From Jatrophihabitans cynanchi (GTDB lineage: Bacteria > Actinomycetota > Actinomycetes > Mycobacteriales > Jatrophihabitantaceae): 64,000 bases of DNA. The stretch covers positions 2,728,001-2,792,000 of the forward strand of contig NZ_CP097463.1 in the NCBI RefSeq assembly GCF_027247405.1. Direction: 5' to 3'. The notes beneath the pieces were generated by a model, which ran no database searches, was not told where the DNA came from, and saw only the letters and a program-made list of their open reading frames with translations. Shown here piece after piece: positions 17,226 to 24,627 of this stretch. Positions within the stretch are counted from its first letter, which is position 1. Each line of letters begins with the position of its first letter. Position numbers and translations under genes: made by a program.

Positions 17226-17250
17226 CCTTGAGAACTCCACAGTGGAAACC
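17226..17250 (+). promoter_or_regulatory. boxA-like antitermination leader element (right copy)
   Basis: Plus strand CCTTGAGAACTCCACAG, then TGGAAACC. The first 17 bases are identical to the minus-strand copy ending at 8275. It is followed 44 bases later by AAAGGAGGTGAT. It faces the TIGR04255-HTH-Fic operon. Resemblance to rRNA boxA is by eye. Confidence 0.5.
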
Positions 17251-17482
17251 ACGGCGGCCTGGCCCTCGGTCGGCGGACGGCGCGAGAAAGGAGGTGATAC
17301 GAGCTCGCCCGGCCCGCGAAACGGGCGCAAAGTCGAACGCCGTTCGCGCCTGAGGTTGCACGCTACTTCGCCGGACTCTAGCTGACCGTCAGCGAGCGCC
17401 GCGGCGACGCAACGACGCGTTTCGCAGCTGCCATCCGCTGAACGGCGTCGTGGGTCGTTGGACACACGTCGCGGATACGGCA

Positions 17483-17507
17483 CTGTAGCTACAGTTAGGC
17501 TACAGTT
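17483..17507. promoter_or_regulatory. Probable operator: 12-bp palindrome and direct repeats
   Basis: CTGTAGCTACAG at 17483-17494 is a perfect palindrome. GCTACAGTT occurs at 17488-17496 and 17499-17507, exactly 11 bases (one helical turn) apart. TAGGCT or TACAGT within it could serve as a -10 hexamer for the gene starting at 17525. It fits a binding site for the HTH protein of the same operon. Confidence 0.55.
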
Positions 17508-17524
17508 GAGCCGATGGAGGAGTT

Positions 17525-18316
17525 GTGCTGACGCTTCCCGCTCCTGACCGCCGCCCCCTGCCAAATGCGGCGTTGTCCCTTGTCGTCACGCAAGTCAGGT
17601 TCGACGCGCGGGCTGACGCGGTGTCCGGAGAGGTCTTGGAGGCCCTTCGCGGCCGCCTGGACGAAGCGGGCCACCGGTACACCCAGATGGACCAGCTATC
17701 AGCTCGCGATCTGATCGTCGGTCCGGCCGGGCCGATCGCGGAGACATCTGCGGTGCGCAAAGGTTGGCGGCTCGCCACGCCCGACAACCGATGGCAGCTG
17801 AGTCTGCTACCTGACTCGCTCTCGGTGGAGACAGCGCAGTTCGAGACGTTCGACGAGATGCTGCCCAGGGTCACGGCTGCACTGGACGCGCTGTCTGGCG
17901 TTGATAGGCCCACGGTGGTTACGCGTGTAGGTCTGCGCTTCATAAACCAACTCGAGTCGCCGCATCCCCTCAGCGGCATTGCGGATTGGCGGCCCTGGTT
18001 GGCGCCGGCGCTGCACGGAGCACTAGCAGATGACACTCTCCGCGACGGCGTCGTGGCCGCCGAACAGCGGATGGTGCTGGCCGTCGATGATTTCGTGCGC
18101 TCCGCTGTACGGTCCGGGCCGCTGGTCCACGACGGTGAGACTGCACGCTATCTACTCGACATCGACAGTTTCGTCGAGATGTCGGAGCTGTGGCGAACCG
18201 TCGACCTTCCAGGATTGATTTCCCGCCTGAACGACGTGAGCGTGTCGGTGTTCCAGCACCTACTATCGCCGAGGATGATCAGCTACCTGCAGGGCCACGA
18301 GGGAGGCGAGTCATGA
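17525..18316 (+). CDS. TIGR04255 family protein
   Basis: A 263-residue protein. The N-terminal PNAALSLVVTQVRFDA stretch and the later VVTRVGLRFINQLE are characteristic of the sporadically distributed TIGR04255 family, whose function is not established to my knowledge. GTG at 17525 follows GGAGG at 17517-17521. Its stop overlaps the next gene's start (ATGA). Being first in an operon with an HTH protein and a Fic-like protein suggests a toxin-antitoxin-like or defence role. Confidence 0.75.
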   Translation: MLTLPAPDRRPLPNAALSLVVTQVRFDARADAVSGEVLEALRGRLDEAGHRYTQMDQLSARDLIVGPAGPIAETSAVRKGWRLATPDNRWQLSLLPDSLSVETAQFETFDEMLPRVTAALDALSGVDRPTVVTRVGLRFINQLESPHPLSGIADWRPWLAPALHGALADDTLRDGVVAAEQRMVLAVDDFVRSAVRSGPLVHDGETARYLLDIDSFVEMSELWRTVDLPGLISRLNDVSVSVFQHLLSPRMISYLQGHEGGES

Positions 18317-18999
18317 GCGTTGCCGAGTTTGTCGACGAGGTGACCGGCGTGCCCACTGACGACCTGTGGACGCCCTACTCCAGCACCGGCCTCCTAGATG
18401 CGCTCCACGGCCGGCACCCCCGGGTGCTCGTCGTGCTCGACCAAACCCTCGAGCAGACCCCGGTGACCCCGTGGCCGCTACGGGCGCGACTCATCTCGGT
18501 GCCCGAGGCGTTATCGGTCGTTCCAGGGGCAAGCGGCGCGCCACCGCACCCAGGGGTTGTGGCGACACGGGAACTTGTGTCGTGGCTTGCTCGACCCCAG
18601 GCGGAGATCCTGCAGCTAGTCGGACTCGCCGAGTCGACTGTTGCGTATTGGCGGAATACGCCAACCGCCGAGATGAAGCCGAACAAGGGCGGTCGACTTC
18701 TCCGACTACACGCCGTGGTAGGGCTTCTCGTGGAGCACTTTGGAGTCGATGCGGTCCGGCGTTGGATGCGCGAGCATTCGTATTTCGACACCCTCGCCCC
18801 GGGTGAGGAGATGGTCGCGACCATCGAACGTGATGGTTACGCACGCCTTCGGACGATGAGGCCGCCGCGTCGGGCAGTATCGGAAGCGGATTGGGACGCC
18901 GCCGAAGCCGCCTGGCACAAGGGCGAGGCCGAGGAGGCTCGCCGGGAGCTGAATGACGGCCAGATCGCCATTGCCCCCGAAGAACCGGCCGCGCGGTAA
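18313..18999 (+). CDS. HTH protein of the TIGR04255-Fic operon, antitoxin-like
   Basis: A 228-residue protein starting at the ATG that overlaps the preceding stop. Residues 86-115 (TRELVSWLARPQAEILQLVGLAEST, in part) form a helix-turn-helix ending in VAYWRN, followed by a helical segment RLLRLHAVVGLLVEHFGVDAVRRWM (129-152, given in part) like Xre-type antitoxins. The C-terminus is helical and charged. Its 3' end overlaps the Fic-like gene by 47 bases. It probably autoregulates through the repeats at 17483-17507 and may neutralise or guide the Fic-like partner; both are inference. Confidence 0.7.
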   Translation: MSVAEFVDEVTGVPTDDLWTPYSSTGLLDALHGRHPRVLVVLDQTLEQTPVTPWPLRARLISVPEALSVVPGASGAPPHPGVVATRELVSWLARPQAEILQLVGLAESTVAYWRNTPTAEMKPNKGGRLLRLHAVVGLLVEHFGVDAVRRWMREHSYFDTLAPGEEMVATIERDGYARLRTMRPPRRAVSEADWDAAEAAWHKGEAEEARRELNDGQIAIAPEEPAAR

Positions 19000-19648
19000 G
19001 CGACCGTCCCGCGGACCCGCTTGGCCGTGGGACGACACGCCGGCGAACGAGAAGCTCATCGCAGCCAACCTCGCGACTGCAAGGAAGGCGGCAACCGCGC
19101 TCGGCCGCGTCGGCAGGCTGCCGACAGCCGACGACGTCCGCGACTGGCACATCGCCGCCCTGTCCGGCGTCCGGGTGGCCGACTCGTCCGTGGTGGGGCG
19201 CTTTCGCGGGGAGGACCCGGGCCCCACGACAGCGGTCGCCTACGTCGGGCTCATGGCCGGCTTGGCTCCGGCCGGGGTGCCGAAGGCAATCCACCGGTTC
19301 TTCCGGCAATTAGCGTCGCGCGTCGACCAGCTCGATCCCCGGCGCGATGAGGACGGAGGGTTGAGCGACGACCTCTACGACGATGTGCTCGACCTTCTAG
19401 CCTGGGTGCATGGGCAGTGGGTTCGAATCCACCCCTTCGTGAACCTCAACGGGAGCACCGCTCGCCTTCTGACGGTCTCGGTCGCCGCGTACTTCGGCCT
19501 ACCGTTGCCGCTGCCCGGGAAGCCCCGCCCCACGAAGACCTTCGGGAGCGGGCTCGGGCTGAGCATCGAGTACGGACACGCCGCTGGGCTGCAGATGGCC
19601 GGAACGGATGAACCGATGCGTCTGTACCTTGCACAACTCCTTGCATGA
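18953..19648 (+). CDS. Fic/DOC-like protein with altered active-site motif
   Basis: A 231-residue protein. Residues 160-171 read HPFVNLNGSTAR, aligning with the Fic motif HPFx(D/E/N)GNGRxxR: the catalytic His160 and Pro-Phe remain, but the first Gly is Leu and the phosphate-binding Arg is Ser. Fic enzymes transfer AMP or other phosphate groups to target proteins; these changes should weaken or change nucleotide handling. No inhibitory (S/T)xxxE(G/N) helix was identified. The start at 18953 lies inside the preceding gene; TTG at 18971 is an alternative. Third gene of the tight operon. Confidence 0.72.
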   Translation: MTARSPLPPKNRPRGKRPSRGPAWPWDDTPANEKLIAANLATARKAATALGRVGRLPTADDVRDWHIAALSGVRVADSSVVGRFRGEDPGPTTAVAYVGLMAGLAPAGVPKAIHRFFRQLASRVDQLDPRRDEDGGLSDDLYDDVLDLLAWVHGQWVRIHPFVNLNGSTARLLTVSVAAYFGLPLPLPGKPRPTKTFGSGLGLSIEYGHAAGLQMAGTDEPMRLYLAQLLA

Positions 19649-19760
19649 GATGCCCCCACCGCGCAGTCCGCCACGCCACCGGCTCCCGGGCTCCTGACCG
19701 CAGGCGGACCCGGACCGCGGCGTCGGTGTGCGCGGGCGTATGGATTGCGCCGGAGCTGAG

Positions 19761-19997
19761 TCACGCAATTCGGAGCTGCTGCTCCTGACTGGTGATGTGC
19801 CATCCGTTGCAGGATCCGCAGTAGTACTTCCGTCGCTCGCCTCGCCGGCTCGAGTCGCCGGTGAGTTCCGCGATAGCGCGTGCGGTCGCAGCACGATGCA
19901 CTGCCTGCGTCGCGCTGAGCTGATCTGGGAACCGAACCTTGCGTGTTACGGGGCACCTGCTTACCGGCGGTACCCCGTGACGCCGTCCGTGCGTCAC
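19761..19997 (-). CDS. Small CxxC/WH zinc-ribbon-like actinobacterial protein
   Basis: A 78-residue basic protein. The C-terminal half (ERRKYYCGSCNGWHITSQ) matches a small actinobacterial family that ends in YxCxxCxxWHLTS and often sits in accessory regions. The proposed GTG start at 19997 overlaps the preceding stop as GTGA, indicating translational coupling. Residues from about 16 (VRFPDQLSATQAVHRAATARAIAEL) look like the conserved helical core. Probably nucleic-acid or metal binding; function unknown. Confidence 0.6.
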   Translation of the reverse strand: MTHGRRHGVPPVSRCPVTRKVRFPDQLSATQAVHRAATARAIAELTGDSSRRGERRKYYCGSCNGWHITSQEQQLRIA

Positions 19998-20224
19998 AAC
20001 ACGACAACCGCGGTCAAGGCCGCCGCGCTGACACCGGCGGCGCCGACGACCGTCCAGCGCAGCACCTCCTTCGCGACCTTCACCTGTGTGGAGTCGGACT
20101 GCTGCGGCGCCATCTGGTCGAAGAACTCCCGGACGTCCCCCGCGAATCCGCCGACGACCGGGACCGAATAGATCCCACCGGTCGGTCGGGATTGCTTGGC
20201 GATCTCGATCTCGCCGCGTTCCAT
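19994..20224 (-). CDS. Small membrane-anchored protein
   Basis: A 76-residue protein with a soluble N-terminus and a single C-terminal hydrophobic helix (WTVVGAAGVSAAALTAVVVL), a tail-anchor layout. ATG at 20224 is chosen; the frame is open to 20302. It shares a GTGA overlap with the downstream zinc-ribbon gene. The divergent XRE-type gene and the inverted repeat between them suggest common control. Small membrane proteins beside a regulator can be toxins; nothing proves this here. Confidence 0.6.
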   Translation of the reverse strand: MERGEIEIAKQSRPTGGIYSVPVVGGFAGDVREFFDQMAPQQSDSTQVKVAKEVLRWTVVGAAGVSAAALTAVVVL

Positions 20225-20254
20225 GGTGACCACTTCCAATCCCTGAGCTGGCTG

Positions 20255-20317
20255 ACTTGTTGTCAGTAGTTGGAGAATTGCACGGCCAGCACGGTTGCGC
20301 AACTACTTCAAACAAGT
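20255..20317. promoter_or_regulatory. 18-bp inverted-repeat operator between divergent genes
   Basis: The arm ACTTGTTGTCAGTAGTTG (20255-20272) and the reverse complement of 20300-20317 (ACTTGTTTGAAGTAGTTG) agree at 15 of 18 positions. The right arm would overlap the upstream promoter region of the XRE gene. This is a plausible autoregulatory site. Confidence 0.6.
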
Positions 20318-20326
20318 GAGTTGTTG

Positions 20327-20332
20327 TAATCT
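20327..20332 (+). promoter_or_regulatory. -10 hexamer TAATCT for a leaderless transcript
   Basis: TAATCT ends 6 bases before the GTG start at 20339 and there is no Shine-Dalgarno sequence, so transcription should begin at or next to the start codon. Confidence 0.55.
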
Positions 20333-20338
20333 GTAGAC

Positions 20339-21079
20339 GTGGATCCAGTCGCTCTCGCTCGAGCGCAAGCCGAGACCTATCGGGTTGCCGCCGATGCTGA
20401 CGAAGCGCTCGTCGTGGGGCCCGGGTGCCCCGACAACGCACGTCTGGGTGAATACCTCAAGGCACTGCGTGTGCAGGCCGGGTTCGCCTCCCGGGCCCAG
20501 GCTGCCGATGCCCTGGGGCTGTCGAGCGAGTACTTGCGGCTCGTCGAGAAGGGTGAACGCACACCCGCCCTCGGGCAGCTGCGCAACTTCTTGACTGTCT
20601 ACAGCGCGGACGGCGCCGTCGAAAAGCCGCTGGCGAACGGTGCGCGCCCGGACCTGGTGCTCTTCAATCCTGCCGACGGTAAGACCGCGGTCGTCGAGTT
20701 CAAAAGCCGCATTCGCGAGGCGCGCCGTCCGGTGGTGCTCGACACGAACGTCATCGCGGAGGGATTGGCGACGTTTGCGGAAGTGCAGAAGCGCCTACTT
20801 GAATCGATCAACCCGGACGGTGCGAGGCAGGGGCTGGCCGTGGTTGCGGCAGCGCAGAAACGCCTACTGGAATCGATCAACCATGACGGTCCCGGGCAGG
20901 GCGAAGTGGTCCCGGCAGAAGCATCGTTCCAGCGCGACGCGCTGATCGGATCGATCGTAGGGCGACTAGCCGTCGCGGACGCCACCACGCTGAAGAAGAT
21001 CGCCGAGCTGCTCGACTCGGTGCAGGCTTCCGCGACAGAGTTGGAGGCCCCGGAGGCAACCCGACCCGGTCCCGCGTGA
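20339..21079 (+). CDS. XRE-type transcriptional regulator with internal duplication
   Basis: A 246-residue protein with a Cro/CI helix-turn-helix at about 36-75 (YLKALRVQAGFASRAQAADALGLSSEYLRLVEKGERTP, in part). The rest has no known domain. A 23-codon tandem duplication (69-base period, units from about 20776 and 20845) gives two copies of AQKRLLESIN-like sequence, with slight divergence. GTG start, leaderless promoter. Probably represses itself and the divergent minigenes through the 20255-20317 inverted repeat. Confidence 0.75.
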   Translation: MDPVALARAQAETYRVAADADEALVVGPGCPDNARLGEYLKALRVQAGFASRAQAADALGLSSEYLRLVEKGERTPALGQLRNFLTVYSADGAVEKPLANGARPDLVLFNPADGKTAVVEFKSRIREARRPVVLDTNVIAEGLATFAEVQKRLLESINPDGARQGLAVVAAAQKRLLESINHDGPGQGEVVPAEASFQRDALIGSIVGRLAVADATTLKKIAELLDSVQASATELEAPEATRPGPA

Positions 21080-21588
21080 GTCGCAGGCAGTATTCGTGCG
21101 GCTAGACCGAAACTCGGCACCGACCCTCCGCGACGGCTGGCTGGCAGCCGTTGGCCCGGCGTTCCAGTCCGAGAGTGGGAGCGTTCCATGATCGGCACGC
21201 CGACGTCTTCGGACTGCGAGTGAGCGCTCGAGGTCGAAGATCAGGACGGACCGCAAATGCTGGGGTAGAGCGACTTTCTCCCATACGCCAGAGGCCCGGG
21301 GGACAGGGACCTTGCTCGGGACAACCCTCAGGTGAACCCTCGGGAAAGCCTCGTCCCCATTCCGCCGACGTCCAGTGTGGCAGACGGGACCCAGCGTGCT
21401 GTACGCACGGACGAGGCCGAAGGGACGACCTGCCGGAGTCCCGACCCGGCGAGCGTCCGGCGAACCTTGTGGGCGAGTCGGCCGTCACGCACACCTCGCC
21501 CGCGAGGGCGTCGACGCCCTCGCAGCGGGATTCGCCGGGTAGATCGTCAGCAAGAGCGGGGCCGCGTGCGACCCGATCGAGACGGCGA
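21080..21588. other. Gap at the junction of accessory and core regions
   Basis: About 510 bases with open frames but none with credible protein character. No tRNA or obvious integration repeat could be seen. It marks the change from restriction/recombinase genes to conserved chromosomal genes, so it may contain an old insertion boundary. Confidence 0.5.
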
Positions 21589-22323
21589 CTATCGAACGCT
21601 GTGCTGGTGGAACTGCCCGAAGCGGTGCTCGTCGTGGTGCCAGCCGTGCACGGGTAGCACCAGCACCACGGCCAACGCCGAAGCCAGAAGCGCGGCGGTG
21701 AGCATTGCGGCCCGACCCCGTCGACCCGGTACGCCGCCCCTGGATGCCACGCGCTGGGTGCGGCCGCTCATGAGGAAGACGGCCGGAACGAACCGCGCGA
21801 GCAGGTGCAGTCCGGTGCAGACCGCGAACAAGACGAAGAACGCCTGGTGAATCGTGATCGGGCTGACCTGCTGGCCGAGCAGCGCGAACAGGGACTGCTG
21901 GCTCTGTTCCTCGCCGATCGCTATCAGTGCGATACCTGACCCCAGCACTCCGAGCGTCGTGAAGACCACGAGCGGTCCGAGGAGGCGCAGCAGGGTCGGC
22001 GGCGGCCCGGCGCGCACGTACGCCGCCTGGCCGGTGTAGTACCGCACGATCCGCCATCCCGTGCTGGCGGACTTCATCAGGGTCAGAGCGACCATGACGA
22101 TGCCGATGCCGACGTGCCAACCGATCAACCCGGTGACGTCGAGCAGGGTGACCAGTTCGGCGATGATGACGGCGAGCAGCAGGACTCCCGTCCAGGCGGT
22201 CAGCCGGGCGTTGCCGGCCGGCCCGCCGCTGCGCGGCAGGACGGGATCGTGGCGGCCGCCGCGGCCGATGGCCTCGGCCACGACGCCGTCGAGCAGGGCG
22301 TAACCAGAGGGGCCGGATGTCAC
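21589..22323 (-). CDS. Integral membrane protein, possible b-type haem protein
   Basis: A 244-residue protein with about five hydrophobic segments. Histidines inside helices (IGWHVGIGIVMVAL, ITIHQAFFVLFAVCTGLHLL) suggest bis-His haem ligation as in cytochrome b561 or ferric-reductase-like membrane proteins. GTG start at 22323. The C-terminus ends in a His-rich tail (HGWHHDEHRFGQFHQH) that may bind metal. No operon partner is evident. The redox role is inferred from helix and histidine placement only. Confidence 0.7.
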   Translation of the reverse strand: MTSGPSGYALLDGVVAEAIGRGGRHDPVLPRSGGPAGNARLTAWTGVLLLAVIIAELVTLLDVTGLIGWHVGIGIVMVALTLMKSASTGWRIVRYYTGQAAYVRAGPPPTLLRLLGPLVVFTTLGVLGSGIALIAIGEEQSQQSLFALLGQQVSPITIHQAFFVLFAVCTGLHLLARFVPAVFLMSGRTQRVASRGGVPGRRGRAAMLTAALLASALAVVLVLPVHGWHHDEHRFGQFHQHSVR

Positions 22324-22494
22324 GACCGCAGTGTGCCCGCGCGAGCTGAGAATCCGGTTGCTGACGGCGTCCGGCGACCGCGGGCCGACGCTCGAACCGG
22401 GTGCTCGTCCATGGGCCGGGTGATCCAGGTCGCCGAATCGTCGCTGGTACTCGGCTTGAGGATTCGCATTGGCCCGGGCTGGGATGATTCCCGC

Positions 22495-23142
22495 ATGCTG
22501 ATTTCGACGGGGGCGGCGCTCGGCATGGCAGTAACCGCGTTGGGGATGGTACTGACGCCGGGACCGAACATGATGTACCTGGTGTCGCGCAGCATCAGCC
22601 AGGGCCGGACGGCCGGCCTGATCTCACTGATCGGCACCGGAGTCGGCTTCATCGTGTACATGACGATGGCCAACGTGGGGCTGGCGGTGGTGTTCGTCGC
22701 GGTGCCGTGGTTGTTCATCGGGTTCAAGGCCGCCGGCGCCGCCTACCTGGGTTACCTGGCATGGCAGGCATTGAAGCCCGGCGGCCGGGGCCTGTTCGAG
22801 ACCCGCGAGCTCGGACGGGACTCGTCGGCGAAGCTGTTCCAGATGGGCCTGATCACCAATCTGCTGAACCCCAAAGCCGCGATCATGTATCTGGCGCTGA
22901 TCCCGCAGTTCATCGACCCGCGCCGGGGTCACACGGTCGAGCAGGGCTTCAGCCTCGGCGCGGAGCAGATCGCCGTCAGCATGACCGTGAACGCCTTGAT
23001 CGTGATCGCTGCCGGTGCGATCGCCGGGTTCATCCGGCACCGCCCGAGCTGGGCGAGCTGGCAACGCAGGATCACGGGCACGCTGCTCGGCGGGGTCGCG
23101 CTGCTGCTCGCGCGCGAGGTGCCTGCCCGAGCGCGCGTCTAG
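22495..23142 (+). CDS. LysE/RhtB family amino-acid exporter
   Basis: A 215-residue inner membrane protein with about six hydrophobic segments and the family signature LTPGPNMMYLVSRSISQGRTAG near the N-terminus (residues ~17-38, given in part), then GAAYLGYLAW and NLLNPKAAIMYLALIPQFI. Such proteins export basic or neutral amino acids. The ATG at 22495 is preferred because the upstream frame is not protein-like. In mycobacteria a LysE gene lies between ybjN and gpm; here it lies ahead of murB. Confidence 0.9.
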   Translation: MLISTGAALGMAVTALGMVLTPGPNMMYLVSRSISQGRTAGLISLIGTGVGFIVYMTMANVGLAVVFVAVPWLFIGFKAAGAAYLGYLAWQALKPGGRGLFETRELGRDSSAKLFQMGLITNLLNPKAAIMYLALIPQFIDPRRGHTVEQGFSLGAEQIAVSMTVNALIVIAAGAIAGFIRHRPSWASWQRRITGTLLGGVALLLAREVPARARV

Positions 23143-23223
23143 CGGCGGAATCACCAACAGACTCGAACCAAGGCGGCCGCTGTGCGGATACCGAAGCGGA
23201 GGCCGCATCGACGGGAGGTCCCG

Positions 23224-24312
23224 TCAGCCGCGGGCCCTGGTGAGGCCCAGATAGACCGGCCGGTAGGACGAGAGCCGATGCGCCTTGCCGTCCACCCAGT
23301 TCGAGCACACGGTGACCAATAGCCCGCCGCCGGAAACCCTGGCCTCCGGATGCGCGCTCGCCATGTACCGGACCTGGCCGGACGCAGGCGCGGGCACCGC
23401 GCCGATCACCTCGCGCGTGTACGGACCGCGCGGCGCCGGAGCATCCAGCCGCACGATCGCCCGGCCGCTCTTGGTCACGTAGTGCCAGCCGTCCGGATCG
23501 GCGTACGCACTGCCCCCGGCCGGTCCGATCGCGTCAGCGACCGGACGGCGGCCCAGCGACCACTCGCCGCGTGCCGCGCCGGCCGCCGTCGCGGTCGCCA
23601 CGTACAGCGCGCGCCGCAGCCCGGTGCCGGAGATGCCGTACATCACGATCGTCGAGCCGCGCCGCGCGAACCCGGTGCCCCACACGATGTTGTCCTTGAG
23701 CGCCGGCCATTTCGCCAGCCAGTGCGAGAACCGCAGGTCGCCGTCGGGCTCGAGCGTCACGATCGCGCCGCGCAACCCGACCTGTCGAAAGCACAGCCCG
23801 CACGCGCCGGTGAGCTTCTGCTGCCCGGTCGCGACGAGCAGATGAGTGTTGTCCAGCGCAATCGCGCCGGACGGCCAGGAGATCCGCGCCGGGTTGTCGT
23901 TGGGCAGTAACTGCGCGCCGCGCGCGGACACGTGGAAGCACCCCGCGTCCTGTACCACGGCGCTGGAATGGACCAGGCCGGAAAGGTGCGCGGGGTCAGG
24001 GCCGGTGAGGGTGTCCCCGTACAGCCAGACGATGCGTCCATCGGGCATCGGCACCGAGACGGACAGGTCGGCAGCGCCCCATTGCTGGCTCGGCAGAGCG
24101 CCGAGGGCGGCGGCGAACGCCGCGGGAGTATCGGGAGCGGGCTTGGCGCATCGGGCGATTGCGGGAGCGGAGCGTGCGCTGGTCGCCGCGGCACCCGCCG
24201 GCCCCGAGGTCCTGGAGGCGGGCGCCGTCGGAGCAGTCGGCGACGGCTGAGCGGACGAGCACGCGGTGGTGAGGATCGCGAGCAGGACGCACCCGGCGAG
24301 AAGCCGCAGCAT
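23224..24312 (-). CDS. Lipoprotein, DUF4185-like beta-propeller
   Basis: A 362-residue secreted lipoprotein. From ATG 24312 the signal sequence ends in lipobox LTTAC with Cys18 as the lipid anchor, followed by a Ser/Thr/Pro/Ala linker. The mature part (MPDGRIVWLYGDTLTG, HSSAVVQDAG, repeated YGIS/WHYV blades) resembles DUF4185-type propeller proteins related to glycoside hydrolases. An earlier start at 24402 is possible but adds residues before the signal peptide. Likely extracytoplasmic; substrate unknown. Confidence 0.75.
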   Translation of the reverse strand: MLRLLAGCVLLAILTTACSSAQPSPTAPTAPASRTSGPAGAAATSARSAPAIARCAKPAPDTPAAFAAALGALPSQQWGAADLSVSVPMPDGRIVWLYGDTLTGPDPAHLSGLVHSSAVVQDAGCFHVSARGAQLLPNDNPARISWPSGAIALDNTHLLVATGQQKLTGACGLCFRQVGLRGAIVTLEPDGDLRFSHWLAKWPALKDNIVWGTGFARRGSTIVMYGISGTGLRRALYVATATAAGAARGEWSLGRRPVADAIGPAGGSAYADPDGWHYVTKSGRAIVRLDAPAPRGPYTREVIGAVPAPASGQVRYMASAHPEARVSGGGLLVTVCSNWVDGKAHRLSSYRPVYLGLTRARG

Positions 24313-24627
24313 GCCTCGGGCGGTGAACGGTGTCCGGCCGCGGGGTCGGCGGCACGTCACCCCGCACGCGTACCGACCTGGACGAGCACGTGACGTGCTC
24401 ATCAGCGAGCGTGACCGACTTCTCGGTCAGCCGACATCCGGAGCGGTCGGCACCCCGGTTCTGCCCCCGCGGCGGTCGAGGGCGGCGGCGCGGACCGGCA
24501 TGCGCGGCGGCGGAATCGCGCGCCGGCGTGCTCTGATCCTCACGCCTTCATGATCGGCACGCCGGACGGCGTCCTTAGTCCGCGGCCGTGCTCCGGTCCG
24601 GCCGGCGGGGGAGAGTCAGCGCGCGGG
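24313..24627. other. Gap without visible genes
   Basis: About 315 bases upstream of the lipoprotein start. It probably contains that gene's promoter on the minus strand; no gene or clear repeat seen. Confidence 0.45.

Larger units (their letters stand above)
17074..17524. other. Intergenic region with leader and operator signals
   Basis: A 451-base gap between divergent genes. It contains, in order on the plus strand, a boxA-like element (17226-17250), a 14-base perfect complement of the 16S rRNA 3' end (AGAAAGGAGGTGAT, 17285-17298) with no start codon after it, and a palindrome with direct repeats (17483-17507). No gene is visible. Confidence 0.6.

Noticed and set aside
19419-19434. GTGGGTTCGAATCCAC, resembling a tRNA T-arm
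   Set aside because: It codes for the conserved WVRIHP stretch of the Fic-like protein, and no acceptor, D or anticodon arms surround it.
21151-21657. 168-codon plus-strand frame
   Set aside because: Composition is Arg/Ser/Pro-rich, no motif, and the end overlaps the membrane protein gene in antisense.
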